The position numbers were made by a program, and so were the translations under genes. The notes under the pieces are model-generated. The model searched no databases, was not told where the DNA came from, and saw only the letters and a program-made list of their open reading frames with translations. A stretch of 64,000 nucleotides of DNA from Dysgonomonas sp. 511 (lineage in GTDB: Bacteria; Bacteroidota; Bacteroidia; Bacteroidales; Dysgonomonadaceae), in the NCBI RefSeq assembly GCF_010501105.1, contig NZ_QVMQ01000006.1, forward strand, positions 47,390 through 111,389, in the 5' to 3' direction. This document shows positions 25,977 to 39,900 of this stretch, in pieces; the stretch's first letter is position 1, and every line of letters starts with the position of its first letter.

Positions 25977-28019
25977 ATGACTAAGAAATACAACAGAACC
26001 CTCGTCACTTCGGCATTGCCATACGCCAATGGCCCTGTACACATCGGGCACATGGCAGGAGTTTACATCCCCGCAGACATATACACACGCTATATGCGGC
26101 TCAAGGGCGAAGAAGTGATACACATCGGCGGTTCTGACGAACATGGCGTGCCTATCACCATCCGTGCAAAGAAGGAAGGAGTGACGCCGCAAGATATTGT
26201 AGATAAGTACCATACCATAATAAAGAAGTCGTTCGAAGACTTCGGCATCACATTCGACATCTATTCGCGTACAAGCTCGGAAACGCATAAGCAAACAGCT
26301 TCTGATTTCTTCCTGAAACTGTACAACAACGGCCAGTTTGAAGAAAAGACCAGCGAACAATATTACGACGAAGAAGCACAGATGTTCCTTGCCGACCGCT
26401 ACATAATGGGCGAATGCCCACATTGCGGCAACCCCAATGCATATGGCGACCAGTGCGAATCGTGCGGTACATCGCTCAGCCCGACCGACCTGAAAAACCC
26501 GCGTTCGACTATCTCTGGCTCTACGCCCGTGATGCGCGAAACCAAACACTGGTACCTGCCATTGGATAAGCACGAAGGTTGGCTTCGCCAGTGGATACTG
26601 GAAGACCACAAGGAATGGAAATCGAACGTCTACGGGCAATGCAAATCGTGGCTCGAAATGGGATTACAGCCCCGCGCCGTAAGCCGCGACCTCGATTGGG
26701 GTGTACCTGTGCCGCTGGCCGATGCTAAAGGAAAGGTGCTTTACGTATGGTTCGATGCACCAATCGGTTATATCTCGAACACGAAAGAACTATTGCCCGA
26801 TAGCTGGGAAAAGTGGTGGAAGGCAGAAGATACCAAGTTAGTACACTTCATCGGCAAAGACAATATAGTATTCCATTGCATCGTATTCCCTGCCATGCTC
26901 AAGGCAGAAGGCTCGTTTATCCTGCCCGAAAATGTGCCTGCAAACGAGTTTCTCAACCTCGAAGGCGACAAGATATCCACATCGCGCAACTGGGCAGTAT
27001 GGCTGCACGAATACCTCGAAGATTTTCCGGGGCAGCAAGATAGCCTGCGCTATGTACTTACGGCCAATGCTCCCGAGACAAAGGACAATGACTTTACCTG
27101 GAAAGATTTTCAGGCAAGGCACAACAATGAGTTGGTGGCAATACTCGGCAACTTTGTGAACCGGGCTTTGGTGCTTACACAGAAGTATTTCGACAATAAA
27201 GTTCCTCAATATAATGATCTAACGATGCCTGAGGATATTATGCTAGCAGACATTAAGGTTATAAGCAATCGTATAAATAAACATCTTGAGGTATACCACT
27301 TTCGCGACGCTCTTAAAGCAGCTATGAGCTTAGCTCGAATTGGTAATAAATACCTAGCTGATACTGAACCTTGGAAAGTGGCAAAAACAGATATGAAGCG
27401 AGTAGAAACAATCCTATATATTGCATTGCAAATCACTGCCAATCTAGGAATTGCTCTTGAACCGTTCCTGCCGTTTGCTGCAAAAAAGATTCGCGAGTTT
27501 CTCAATATGGATAACATGTCGTGGAACCAATTGGGCAGTATGTATTTACTCCCTGCCGGACACCAGCTAAACGCATCCGAACTTCTCTTTGCAAAGATAG
27601 AAGACGAAACGATAGAAAAGCAAATACAAAAGCTGCTTGATACCAAGAAGGCCAACGAAGCCGAAGCGGAGATAAAAGTAGCCCCGCAAAAGGAGAATGT
27701 AGCTTTCGACGACTTTGCAAAGATGGATTTGCGTGTGGGCACCGTACTCGAATGTACCAAAGTGCCTAAGGCTGACAAGCTGCTGCAATTCCTTATAGAC
27801 GATGGTATGGGCAAACGCACCATCGTATCGGGTATAGCTGCATGGTATAAAGCAGAAGAGTTGGTTGGCAAGCAGGTGTGCTTTATAGCAAACCTTGCAC
27901 CACGAAAAATAAAGGGTATAGAATCACAAGGTATGATCTTGTCGGTAGAAAATGCCGATGGTAGCTTGTCGCTCATACAGCCGTCGAAAGAGGTGAATCC
28001 GGGAAGCCAGATAGGGTGA
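25977..28019 (+). CDS. metG: Methionyl-tRNA synthetase
   Basis: A 680-residue class I synthetase that charges tRNA-Met. The HIGH motif is in [11 protein letters not shown] near residue 22; a zinc knuckle CPHCG...CESCG lies near residues 145-165; the KMSKS loop is the variant KISTS in [15 protein letters not shown] near residue 330; and an anticodon-binding helical domain follows. The C-terminal 110 residues form the EMAP-II/Trbp111-type tRNA-binding domain ([14 protein letters not shown]), which makes the dimeric form. Full-length and intact. The stretch about 27205-27480 uses more A/T-ending and different codons than the rest of the gene. Confidence 0.96.
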   Translation: MTKKYNRTLVTSALPYANGPVHIGHMAGVYIPADIYTRYMRLKGEEVIHIGGSDEHGVPITIRAKKEGVTPQDIVDKYHTIIKKSFEDFGITFDIYSRTSSETHKQTASDFFLKLYNNGQFEEKTSEQYYDEEAQMFLADRYIMGECPHCGNPNAYGDQCESCGTSLSPTDLKNPRSTISGSTPVMRETKHWYLPLDKHEGWLRQWILEDHKEWKSNVYGQCKSWLEMGLQPRAVSRDLDWGVPVPLADAKGKVLYVWFDAPIGYISNTKELLPDSWEKWWKAEDTKLVHFIGKDNIVFHCIVFPAMLKAEGSFILPENVPANEFLNLEGDKISTSRNWAVWLHEYLEDFPGQQDSLRYVLTANAPETKDNDFTWKDFQARHNNELVAILGNFVNRALVLTQKYFDNKVPQYNDLTMPEDIMLADIKVISNRINKHLEVYHFRDALKAAMSLARIGNKYLADTEPWKVAKTDMKRVETILYIALQITANLGIALEPFLPFAAKKIREFLNMDNMSWNQLGSMYLLPAGHQLNASELLFAKIEDETIEKQIQKLLDTKKANEAEAEIKVAPQKENVAFDDFAKMDLRVGTVLECTKVPKADKLLQFLIDDGMGKRTIVSGIAAWYKAEELVGKQVCFIANLAPRKIKGIESQGMILSVENADGSLSLIQPSKEVNPGSQIG

Positions 28020-28020
28020 A

Positions 28021-28058
28021 AGCCCCCTTAATCCCCCATAGGGGGACTTTGGAGCGAA
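28021..28058. repeat. C/G-rich dispersed repeat, family C
   Basis: AGCCCCCTTAATCCCCCATAG followed by GGGGACTTTGGAGCGAAGC directly abuts the metG stop. Its C-rich core is repeated in inverse inside the next gene (28123-28183). Confidence 0.55.
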
Positions 28059-28102
28059 GCCGCGAAAGTAATTATAAATTATGAGCTATAAATTAATGAA
28101 TT

Positions 28103-29683
28103 ATGAATAAACACCCTCTTCATAAGTCCTCCTTGGGGGCTTCAGGGGGTTCATCCCCCCTATGGGGGGTGGGGGGGCTTCTCCTTATAGGAGTAGCTAT
28201 ATACTACATATTCAATATCTTCCTGATAGGTAACAATCTGAAATTCGATGAGTTCTACTCCATTGCGATGCTTGACTATTCTTATTCGGATATTTGCCGC
28301 ATCACGGCGGAGGATGTGCACCCGCCGCTTTTCTACCTCCTGTTGAAAGTTTACTCGTCATTCTTTTCGTTTTCGCCCGAACATCTGTACTTCTACCGAT
28401 TCCTTACGGTGGCATTCTATCTGGGTATGTTGGCGTTGTGCTTAATTCCCGTGCGCCGTTTGTTTGGCAAGAGGCTGGCACTCGTCAGTTTCCTTGTATT
28501 GGCATTCCTGCCCGTAGGATTCTATATGTATGCCTATGTGCGGATGTATTCGCTGGCAGCATTCCTACTTTTCGGCTCGGCAGTATATGCTGTAGATGCT
28601 TACCGTAACAACAGCCGTTGGGCATGGGCAAAGCTTATATTCTTTACTCTGGGCGCAATGTACACCCACTATTATGCGTTGATGGGTGCGTTCTTCATCA
28701 TCCTTGCACTGCTTATCGCTATAATTGCAAGGTATATTAAGGATAAAGAACAGGCGAAACTTATCAGGGCTTTGCTGTGTGGAGCCATACTATGCATTTT
28801 GTACATACCTTGGCTTGTAAGCCTTTTCGGGCAATTGGGACAGGTAGGCGGGGGTTACTGGATTTCGACTATCACCCTGGCAGACATAGCCTATGGCGTG
28901 CAGTATTATTTTTCGCCGAAGAACATAGACGACTCTTATGCCGACTTCTTTTCGTCGTCGTGGTGTTTGGTACTCACCTTTGCCCTCACGGCATTGTGTT
29001 GCCTCGTGCCGCTTATCTATATGTTGCGTAAGAAGACGGAGAACACATATATAGCATTTATCGCCCTGATTATAGTAGGGTTATGCTTTCTCTTTGTATT
29101 GGTATATTCTTTTATTGCCACCCCTGTTTATTATGCACGGTACCTGAGTTGCTATATTGGCTTGTTTGCTCTGGGTATGTCGTTGTTACTTAATGAATTT
29201 ATCGGGGAGAAGACTTTCTTGGCAAAGTCAGTACTGATATCTTTCTGCACACTGATGATTTCGCTATCGGCAATAGAATTATATATCAACCTGCGCAAAG
29301 GCACGCTGTTCCACAAAGAGGAGAAGGCAGACCCGTTCGATGAATTTATGGCAGATACCAACGGTATAGTCTACACCGAAGGGGTTTTGAGTCCCAACTT
29401 AGGCGTAATGTCGCTGTTGAAACCACAGTATAAGTACCTGATAGTGATAAAGGAAGAAAAACCACACAATGATCCGGCACTGTTCAACTATATAAGGGAT
29501 GGCAAAATATCGTTCCGCCCATTTGTTCATTTGCAGCCTGTAAAAGAGCCTGTATCAAACGAGAGGTCGGTATATTTTACTACCCATCCCGAAAGTTTCA
29601 GTAAGTTTATAGGCGACGACTTTGTGATTACCGATCATCTGGAAGGAACGTACTATTATAAATTTGAGCGTAGAACCCGTTAG
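28103..29683 (+). CDS. GT39/ArnT-like membrane glycosyltransferase
   Basis: A 526-residue membrane protein with about 11-12 helices, resembling the dolichyl/undecaprenyl-phosphate-sugar transferases (PMT_2, GT39/GT83). Family signatures are LKFDEFYSI after helix 1 (acidic residue of the first loop), EDVHPPLFYLLLK near residue 75, YAYVRMYSLAAFLLF near residue 140 and YTHYYALMGAFF near residue 185. A soluble C-terminal domain follows the last helix. It probably moves a lipid-linked sugar onto a periplasmic acceptor. The first 25 or so codons are made of C/G-rich repeat DNA yet supply the only reasonable start codon. Confidence 0.85.
   Translation: MNKHPLHKSSLGASGGSSPLWGVGGLLLIGVAIYYIFNIFLIGNNLKFDEFYSIAMLDYSYSDICRITAEDVHPPLFYLLLKVYSSFFSFSPEHLYFYRFLTVAFYLGMLALCLIPVRRLFGKRLALVSFLVLAFLPVGFYMYAYVRMYSLAAFLLFGSAVYAVDAYRNNSRWAWAKLIFFTLGAMYTHYYALMGAFFIILALLIAIIARYIKDKEQAKLIRALLCGAILCILYIPWLVSLFGQLGQVGGGYWISTITLADIAYGVQYYFSPKNIDDSYADFFSSSWCLVLTFALTALCCLVPLIYMLRKKTENTYIAFIALIIVGLCFLFVLVYSFIATPVYYARYLSCYIGLFALGMSLLLNEFIGEKTFLAKSVLISFCTLMISLSAIELYINLRKGTLFHKEEKADPFDEFMADTNGIVYTEGVLSPNLGVMSLLKPQYKYLIVIKEEKPHNDPALFNYIRDGKISFRPFVHLQPVKEPVSNERSVYFTTHPESFSKFIGDDFVITDHLEGTYYYKFERRTR
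28123..28183. repeat. C/G-rich repeat inside the start of the glycosyltransferase gene
   Basis: TCCTCCTTGGGGGCTTCAGG and CATCCCCCCTATGGGGGG are the inverse of the family C repeat at 28021-28058. The repeat encodes SSLGASGGSSPLWGVGG. Confidence 0.6.
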
Positions 29684-29748
29684 TTCGAGCCTCTTTAACC
29701 TCCCTTAGAGTCAGGGTCGTTTAGTTCTGGCGTTTGTTCGTCTCTTCT

Positions 29749-29774
29749 GTCATCCTGAGTGGAACGAAGGATCT
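29749..29774. repeat. TCATCCTGAG...GAAGGATCT dispersed repeat, family D
   Basis: GTCATCCTGAGTGGAACGAAGGATCT matches a short sequence found dispersed in many bacterial genomes. It lies in the 190-base gap before the YoaP-like gene. A degenerate relative occurs near 36776-36826. Confidence 0.5.
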
Positions 29775-29874
29775 CTTGCTAGTTCTGCTTTATAAGGCTT
29801 TTGAGCTAAGAGTTATAAATTACTAATACAATACCCTTTTTGTAAGTCTCGCTTGGGAATTAGGGACTCTGCCT

Positions 29875-30636
29875 ATGGAAAACTTTATTAACCTTACAGC
29901 CCAAAACATTGGCAACGAACATATCTGTTGCGCTTTCTCCGACAAGAAATGTGCCGATAGCTATCAACTGAAAAAAGACTGGCTCAAACGCGAGTTCGAA
30001 AACGGCTATGTATTCCGCCGTATCGATGCCCGTGCCAAGGTCTTTATCGAATACGGCCCTGCCGAGCAAGCATGGGTTCCGGTTGCCGCACCCAATTACC
30101 TGATGATAAACTGCTTCTGGGTATCAGGGCAGTACAAAGGTAAGGGATATGCCAAGCAGTTGCTGCAATATGCCATAGACGATGCTGTTGCACAAGGGCG
30201 CGATGGATTGGTGACTGTAGTTGGAATAAAGAAATTTCACTTTATGATGGATGCCAAGTGGCTTATGAAGCAAGGTTTCGAGATAGTCGAAAAGCTACCT
30301 TCCGGCTTTTGCCTGTTGGCCAAGAAGCTGAAAGATAATGCTTCCATGCCTGCATTCAACGATTGTGTGACTTGCCAAACGTCCCATAGCGAAGACCTTG
30401 TTGTCTACTATTCCAACAGATGCCCATTTACAGAGTTCCATATTACCAACTCGCTAAAAGAAACAGTAGAAAAGCGCGGACTAACGCTCAAAACGGTGAA
30501 GCTGCAAACAATGGAGCAGGCACAAGCCGCACCTTCGCCGGCTACCATTTTCAGCCTGTTTTACAAGGGCAAATTCGTAACCACCGACCTTAGTGCCTGT
30601 ATGGATAGCCGCTTCGATAAGGTGGTGAAAATTTAA
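29875..30636 (+). CDS. yoaP: YoaP-like GNAT acetyltransferase
   Basis: A 253-residue cytoplasmic protein of the YoaP type: an N-terminal GNAT acetyltransferase domain (HICCAFSDKKCADSYQLKK at the start; acetyl-CoA loop region SGQYKGKGYAKQLLQ near residue 82) and a C-terminal YoaP domain with a thioredoxin-like turn YYSNRCPFTEFHI near residue 180. Its substrate is not known. Preceded by repeat DNA with no evident promoter, followed by a strong terminator. Confidence 0.83.
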   Translation: MENFINLTAQNIGNEHICCAFSDKKCADSYQLKKDWLKREFENGYVFRRIDARAKVFIEYGPAEQAWVPVAAPNYLMINCFWVSGQYKGKGYAKQLLQYAIDDAVAQGRDGLVTVVGIKKFHFMMDAKWLMKQGFEIVEKLPSGFCLLAKKLKDNASMPAFNDCVTCQTSHSEDLVVYYSNRCPFTEFHITNSLKETVEKRGLTLKTVKLQTMEQAQAAPSPATIFSLFYKGKFVTTDLSACMDSRFDKVVKI

Positions 30637-30697
30637 GAAGCTGTAATAACGAGCATTGGAAATAGAGGAATCAGATACATAATTCTGATATACCGAT

Positions 30698-30736
30698 AAA
30701 AAGTGCATAATCCTTGCAAACGATTGCACACTTTTT
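30698..30736 (+). terminator. Terminator after the YoaP-like gene
   Basis: AAAAAGTGCA-(TA)-ATC pairs with GATTGCACACTTTTT around a nine-base loop, ending in a T run. Confidence 0.8.
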
Positions 30737-30746
30737 GGTGTTATAA

Positions 30747-33029
<2,283 letters not shown>

Positions 33030-33093
33030 GGAAACAAAAGTGAGTATTTAGGTTAGTTATAAATTAAGTGTTTGGAAATTGAAAAGTAGTGTG

Positions 33094-33138
33094 AAAGAAG
33101 GTGTCCCAAAAGTAAAAAAGGACACCTTTTTTGTGTTT
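33094..33138 (+). terminator. Terminator after GH97, repeated at 51143-51188
   Basis: AAGGTGTCC and GGACACCTT form a 9-bp stem (33098-33106 / 33120-33128) with loop CAAAAGTAAAAAA, then TTTTTTG. The entire 45-base unit, loop included, recurs on the other strand at 51143-51188 with about one mismatch. Confidence 0.85.
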
Positions 33139-33230
33139 CTGTACATACAGTTTGTCATATCGAACTCTCATTGATTTTATAAAAAACTACAATAAATACT
33201 ATTTTTTTTTCCTATATCCGCAGAAAGTTA

Positions 33231-33238
33231 TACTTTTG
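33231..33238 (+). promoter_or_regulatory. -7 box upstream of the (GA)n micro-ORF
   Basis: TACTTTTG is a perfect TAnnTTTG. A transcript would start about 15 bases before the ATG at 33261 and end at the 33541-33597 terminator, giving about 350 nt. Confidence 0.55.
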
Positions 33239-33260
33239 CACTAAAGATAGCAGTTTTGCA

Positions 33261-33389
<129 letters not shown>

Positions 33390-33540
33390 GGAATTAAGTG
33401 ATTCGGGGTTTTGTTCCCTGCAAAGCCAATCTTTAAAGTATCACGAACCCCTTAATATAAGAATTTTTTTTGTAAAAAGCAAGAGGTGTATATTTTTTCT
33501 GTTAAAAAGAATATCGTCTTTTTGTATATATAATATTTCA

Positions 33541-33597
33541 CAAAAAATCCACTTGCCGATGCATGCAGTTTATCATGCACGGCAAGTGGATTTTTTG
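33541..33597. terminator. Long bidirectional terminator
   Basis: AAAAAATCCACTTGCCG and CGGCAAGTGGATTTTTT, extended by TGCATG/CATGCA with one bulge, form a 20-plus-bp stem with an eight-base loop. A and T runs flank it, so it works from either side. Confidence 0.85.
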
Positions 33598-33799
33598 TTT
33601 ATAAACAAAACTACATACCAATATTTTACATTTCTCATAATCAATATATTCCGGATGATAAGCCTGAAAATCAAGCATTGTATCATCACTGTTTGTTTAT
33701 TAATAGCCGTTTGGGAAAATAGCTCTTAAGTTTCGCCTGATAAACAGGTTTTGAGTCCGGAATTATTTATGCCAATCAATAGTAGAAAAGTTTATCTAT

Positions 33800-33995
33800 A
33801 GAGAGGCATATCTCCCCCCAGTCACTCCAAAAGGAGAGGAATAGAGCGAAGCTAAAATGGGAGAAAAGTAACTGGCAAAAACATAGGAAAAACTGTTACA
33901 TGTGTTACTTTTTAACTATATGTTGCAAATAAAGGTTAAAGCAATGAGGGCTTCACGAATGAAAATGTTAACGAGAAAAGCAAAAAGTAACAATG
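33800..33995. repeat. Repeat cluster, families B and C
   Basis: ATCTCCCCCCAGTCACTCC and GGAGAGGAATAGAGCGAAGC resemble the C/G-rich repeats near 13265 and 28021. GTTACATGTGTTACTTTTT and AAAAAGTAACAATG resemble those near 13501-13640. The rest of the 1054-base gap from 33030, including 33600-33800, shows nothing I can name. Confidence 0.45.
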
Positions 33996-34083
33996 AATCC
34001 GATCCTATTTATTTTTTAATTACTGATTCACATTATTAATAACAATATAAACAAACTAAGATAACCTACAACATTATAACATT

Positions 34084-36735
34084 TTGACTAAAGAAACCAC
34101 CATAACACACAATGGTCAAGCGTTGACATTCAATCTGGCGGCTACCAACAGCAAGCTGGTAATAGCCGGTATTGGTACAAGTGCTGCCAGCAAACTGCAA
34201 ATCACCGGTGGTCACGGTGTGGGCAGGGTGTTGAAATCGGATGCCAATGGTAATGCCTATTGGGGCACTGACGAAACAGGAAGTGGCGGTGGAGGTACAC
34301 CGACTAGCATAGCCGCCGAAGAGGGGCTGTATGCTGATGATGCATCTGGATCGAACAGTTATACTATAGGCATCAATACTGCGGGTGTCAAAGACTATCA
34401 CCTGCATCAGATGGGTGCTATCAATAATCAAGTATTAACATGGAACGGATCTATTTGGAAACCAACAACCGTAGCTGTGCAAGGTGCGCAAAATGGACTT
34501 ACCCTGAATACTGCTAAAGTAGAATTGGGAGGAAATTTGACTAAAGCAACCACCATTACCCATAGTGGCAATACCCTAGCCTTCGATGCATCTGCCGCTA
34601 GCAGCAAATTACAGATAAAAACAGCAGATGCTACTCCCTTGGGTAAATACTTGCAAGCTGTGGACAACAATGGTACAGTAGCGTGGGCTACCATACCTCA
34701 AGGCACTGTCTATTCGGTAAACAACGGTTTGTCGCCCGACGCTAGCGATGCTACCAAATTCCAACTGGGAGGAAATTTGACTAAAGCGACCACCATTACC
34801 CAAGGTGCAAATAACTTCACCATCAACACAGGCACAGGTATATTCCAGATAGACAATAGTACCACAGGTGGCAAATTGCAGATAAAAGACGGGCAACAAG
34901 CCTTAGATAAAGTGCTGACCTCAGATGCCGACGGCAATGCCGCATGGCAGGAGAATCCCAATTGGAAGCTAAAAGGGAACAGCAGTACTACTGCCGGAAC
35001 CAATTTCCTGGGAACAATAGACGATGTGGCACTAATGTTTAAAACCAATAGCAAGCAATCGGGTTATATCAGTAATTCATCAGGAACTTCTACCGGATTT
35101 GGCTATCAAACACTAAGTACAGCTTTGGGAACCCGCAGCATCGCTATTGGGCATCAGGCTTTGCCTACCGGAGGAACCGACAATGTAGCTATCGGCTACC
35201 AGGCACAAAATACAGCTACAGGAGCCAATAATGTAGCAATTGGTAGTTATACGCTGAAAACAAGCACCGGTGGTAATAATATTGCCATAGGCTATAATGC
35301 ACTCAAAGCCAACACCACTGGTGTTTCCAATATAGCAATAGGAAATGGGGCCTTGGCTGCAAATACTATATCGAAAGACATTGTAGCCATAGGTAATGGA
35401 GCGTTAGCTGTCAGTTCGCATTCCGACCTGGATCACACTATTGCGATAGGCTCATTGGTCTTATCACAAAATACGACAGGAGGATACAATACTGCAGTGG
35501 GAGGCCTGGCGTTGCGAGATAATATTACAGGAGGCAGTAATTCGGCATTGGGATATGCCGCATTGGCATCTAATACAACAGGGGGGGCTAATGTGGCGAT
35601 AGGCCTTAGGGCAATGGAAATGAATAACACCGGAAACCAAAATGTGGCTATGGGATTCGATGCATTGAGGTATTATGCCAGAAATGATGAGACTATTACG
35701 CGCCAAGCTAGCTATAATGTTGCTGTAGGTCACAAAGCACTAAGTGGACAAAAAGGGGAAATAAACTATGGTTACGAGAATGTGGCTGTAGGATATATGT
35801 CCATGACTCTAAATACTGTAGGAATCCGTAATACAGCTATTGGCTATCGGGCATTGGGATCGAACAAAACAGGTATAGATAATGTAGCCATTGGTAACCT
35901 AGCCATGCACAGCCATGATGCAGGTGAAGATAATGTAGCTGTTGGGTCTTTGGCTCTGAGGCATAACAAGTCTGGCCGATTCAATACTGCAATAGGAAAA
36001 GGCGCATCAGAATTTGGAACATTGGGTACGGGAAACACTACCGTTGGAAACACTGCGGGTAATGGTATCGAAGGAGATAACAATGTTATGATCGGCTTCA
36101 AGACTGTTGCTATGCTAGAACACTGGAATGGTGTTCCCGCAAAGGCAAACAATTTGATTGTAATTGGTACAGAAATTTTCCATCCTCATCCCGATGCTGC
36201 TTTTAAGATGGAATCAGGAAAAACTGTGAACAGCGTTCTGCGCATAGGAGATTGGATCATTGGCGACAAAACTGCTGTTGATGGTAGTGGAAATGTCCGT
36301 TTGGGGATAAATGGTTCATCTAAAAGCACATTTACATTTTATGTCAATGGTACAGCCGGAGGCGATAACACATGGAACACTGCATCGGATCGCCGCTTGA
36401 AGAAAAATATAAAAGATATGGGTTATGGTCTGTCGGAAATATTGAAGTTGAGGCCTGTCACTTACCTCTTGAAAAAAGACTCGACAAATAGCACTAAAGT
36501 AGGATTCATTGCTCAGGAGGTTAAACCCATCATACCCGAAGTAGTAAGTGGTGTGGAAGGCGATATGGAAAAAGGCGAAACATTAAGCATCGGTTATAGC
36601 GAATTAGTGCCTGTACTTACCAAAGCCATACAAGAGCAACAGGGAATTATCGAAAGCCAGCAACAAACCATCGACAAACAACAAAAAGCGATAGATGCTT
36701 TGCTGAAAAGAGTGGAGGCGTTGGAAAAGAAATAA
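34084..36735 (+). pseudogene. S74 chaperone tail-fibre-like protein, 5' end apparently lost
   Basis: An 883-codon frame that starts only with TTG (34084), 24 bases after an in-frame stop. The N-terminal part is made of repeats of the form GGNLTKATTITHSGNTLAFD, and the first codons, LTKETTITHNGQALTF, begin in mid-repeat; no signal peptide precedes them. The middle has about 20 copies of a NVAIGYQALxxNTTGxxN motif like the collagen-like/YadA-type head repeats. The C-terminus is an intramolecular chaperone S74 domain (ASDRRLKKNIKDM, with the Ser-Lys self-cleavage pair) and a Gln-rich coiled coil. Such proteins form trimeric fibres in phages and on Bacteroidota cells. The TTG may be used, but a 5' deletion is more likely. 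Confidence 0.7.
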
Positions 36736-36775
36736 AGGTAGACTGTATGAAAGAATAGAATTAAGATTCATATCT

Positions 36776-36826
36776 TCCCGAACGGAGTGAAGGATTCCTT
36801 TTTGAAAAAGGGATGTTTCACTCTGT
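36776..36826. repeat. Fold-back repeat related to family D
   Basis: CGGAGTGAAGGATTCC and GGGATGTTTCACTCTG form an imperfect inverted repeat around TTTTTGAAAAA, 40 bases after the S74 gene. The left half resembles the CATCCTGAG...GAAGGATCT repeat at 29749. Confidence 0.45.
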
Positions 36827-36942
36827 TTTGCATAGATAGTGTAGAGCATGGCCTAACGGCATAGCAATGGTTTTTGTAGATGAAAACCAATTCGCCCCGT
36901 AAACTTAGATAGTCCCTATTTCATTATTCAATGGTAAATATG

Positions 36943-36950
36943 TATATTTG
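36943..36950 (+). promoter_or_regulatory. -7 box of the HTCS gene
   Basis: TATATTTG, a perfect TAnnTTTG, lies 36 bases before the regulator's ATG. Confidence 0.6.
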
Positions 36951-36985
36951 ATTTGTGCAATAGAAAATCTAATATAAAAAGACCA

Positions 36986-39900
36986 ATGAAGACTCTCATT
37001 GCCGTACTTATCATAGTTACCGGCTTCACAAATATCACATATGCAACAACATCCTACTATTTTCAAAAATTGAATATCAATAATGGGTTGTCTCAGAACT
37101 GCGTAAACACCATATTGCAAGACAGGCATGGTTTTATCTGGTTCGGCACACGCGACGGGCTTAACCGCTACGACGGTACCACTTTCAAGATATTCAGGAA
37201 CGATTTTACGGAAGATTATGGATTGAAGAATAATTTTATCACATCCTTATTCGAAGACAAAAACGGGCATATATGGGTAGGCACAGATGTGGGAGCCTAC
37301 ATCTATTACCCCGAAGAAGAAAGGTTTGAAGAATTTGCCGCAGAAACAGAAGACGGGAAAAAAGTAGAAAAAACCGTAACCAAGATAGCCGCAGGCAAGC
37401 AGGGGGAGATATTGATAGCTGTAGCAGGTTCGGAGCTATTCCGGTATAATACAGATTCAGGCAAACTGCACTATTACAACCTGGCAGCGAAATATAACAG
37501 TATCCGCGAATTTGCAATGGACGAAAAAGGAAGGCTGTGGATTTCCTTTTATGGCGGGCTTTATTACACCGACGATTCGCTTGACAACCTGACCCCGTAC
37601 AAGACTCCGGACGGCGAAATGCCATTTGCAGGAGATGCCATTTCCAAGATATACTTTGGCGACTACAACAAAGTATATCTTGGTTCCGAGATCAATGGCG
37701 TATTCGAGGCCAACCTTGTTACCGGAAGTGTACGAAGGCTTAGGCTTACCCCCAACGACGACCGGATATTTGTACGAAACCTCATCCAGTATTCCGAATC
37801 GCAATTGTGGATTGGTTCTGAGAATGGTTTATACATATATAACCTGAAAGACAATAGTTGCAAAAACTTAACCAGCGACTTTTTCGATCCCTACTCTATT
37901 TCAGACAATGCCATCTATTCCCTTCTCAAAGACCGGGACGGTGGAGTCTGGATCGGATCGTTCTTTGGCGGAGTCAATTATTATTCGAGCACGAACTCAT
38001 ACTTCACCAAATACTATCCTTCCGAACATGCCGGAGCGCTTCAGGGAAGAAGAGTCAGGGAAATCTGTGGAGGCCGGAATAACACCTTATGGATAGGGAC
38101 AGAAGATGCCGGTTTATTCAGTTTCGATACCCAAACCCAAAAGTTCAAACATTTTGAACCCAGCCAGGGATTTTCAAACATTCATGGCTTGTGTATGGAT
38201 GGCAACGACCTTTGGGTAGGCACTTTCTCGCAGGGAGTTAAAGTAATAAATACACTTACAGGAAAGATAAGGTCGCTTAGGGCCGAAGACCGCCCGGTTA
38301 CCATCGACGATAATTATGTCTTCTCCATCTACAAAGCCTCTACCGGCTATATCTACCTGGGAACCGCCAACTTTTTAATAAGGTATGATAAACAAAACGA
38401 TAGCTTCGAGCGCGTTCCCGAATTGAATGGCAACCTTATTTTTGATATTAAAGAAGACTCGAAAGGCAACTTGTGGATAGCGACCTATGCCAATGGGTTG
38501 TATTGCTACGATCCCAAATCAGCAAAGTGCAACCATTATATGCACTCTGCATCAGAAAACAGCCTACCTATAAATAAGGTACTCAGTGTTTTCGAAGACA
38601 GTAAGAAAAATATATGGATCACCACACAAGGGGGTGGATTCTGTAAATTTATCCCGGAGACAAATACCTTCCGGCATTTTAATAGCTCGCATGGATTGCC
38701 CAACGATGTAGTTTTTCAGATTCAAGAAGACGATGCAGGCTTCTTTTGGCTGACTACGAATAAAGGCTTGGTCAAGTTCCACCCCGATGCAGGAGTAGTA
38801 GATTTATATACAGTTGCCGACGAACTATTTAGCGGGCAGTTCAATTACAAATCGAGCTACAAGGACAAAGAAAGCAGCATTTATTTTGGCACTACCGAAG
38901 GGATGATCTCGTTCAACCCCCAACATGTGCGGAAGAAAGATACCGCTACACCTATATATATAACAGACTTCTTGCTTTTCAACAGGCCTGTAACAGTAGG
39001 CGACAAAGATGCCCCATTGAAGAAAAGCATAACCTTCTCGGACAAGATTTCGCTGAAGTACAACCAGAATACATTCTCATTCCGGCTGGCTACTTTAGAT
39101 TATCAGTTTCCTCAAACCAAACAATTGGTCTACAGCCTGGAGGGAGTAGACCAAACCTGGCATCCGCTGGCAGAATCGTCTATCATAAATTACTCTAACC
39201 TGCCTTATGGAAAATATACCCTACGCGTGAGAGGAATGAACGGTACGGAATGGGACGGCAGCGAAAAGGTACTGGATATAGAATTAAAACCACCATACTA
39301 TCTAACCAAGGCGGCATATTGTATATACCTGCTATTGCTGTGCCTGGCTATATATCAGATATATACCTATTTCGTAAGGCGCAACCAAAGGAAGCAACAG
39401 ATGATGCTCGACAAATTTGAGCAGAAAAAGGAAAAGGAGTTATACGATTCCAAGATCAGCTTCTTTACGAATGTGACACACGAAATACGTACTCCGCTGA
39501 CGCTGATAAAAGGGCCTTTGGAAAATATCCTGGGAAAAGATATTATCACCGACAAGGAGACAATAGAAGACCTGCGGATAATGAAACAAAATACAGATAG
39601 GTTGCACGATCTTACCAATCAATTGCTGGATTTCAGGCACACGGAAAAAGAAAACCTTATCCTCAACTACGTAAGGTGCGATGTGTCTGCCAAAATAGAA
39701 GAAATATTCAAGCGCTTCTCGCCATTGGCAAAGCAACGGGGATACGAATTTGCACTGGCCGTCGACCGCCCGGCTTTTTATGCTACCGTAGATGTAGAAG
39801 CCTTGACCAAGATAGTAAGTAACCTATTCAACAATGCCATTAAGTATGGCAGTTCGTTTATCAGGGTTTCGCTTATTACAACGGGACTGGAAAACCATAA

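Noticed and set aside
35100..36100. Repeated NVAIG-type units considered as CRISPR or shufflon repeats
   Set aside because: They are degenerate in-frame protein repeats with conserved reading frame, not spaced identical DNA repeats or inverted crossover sites.
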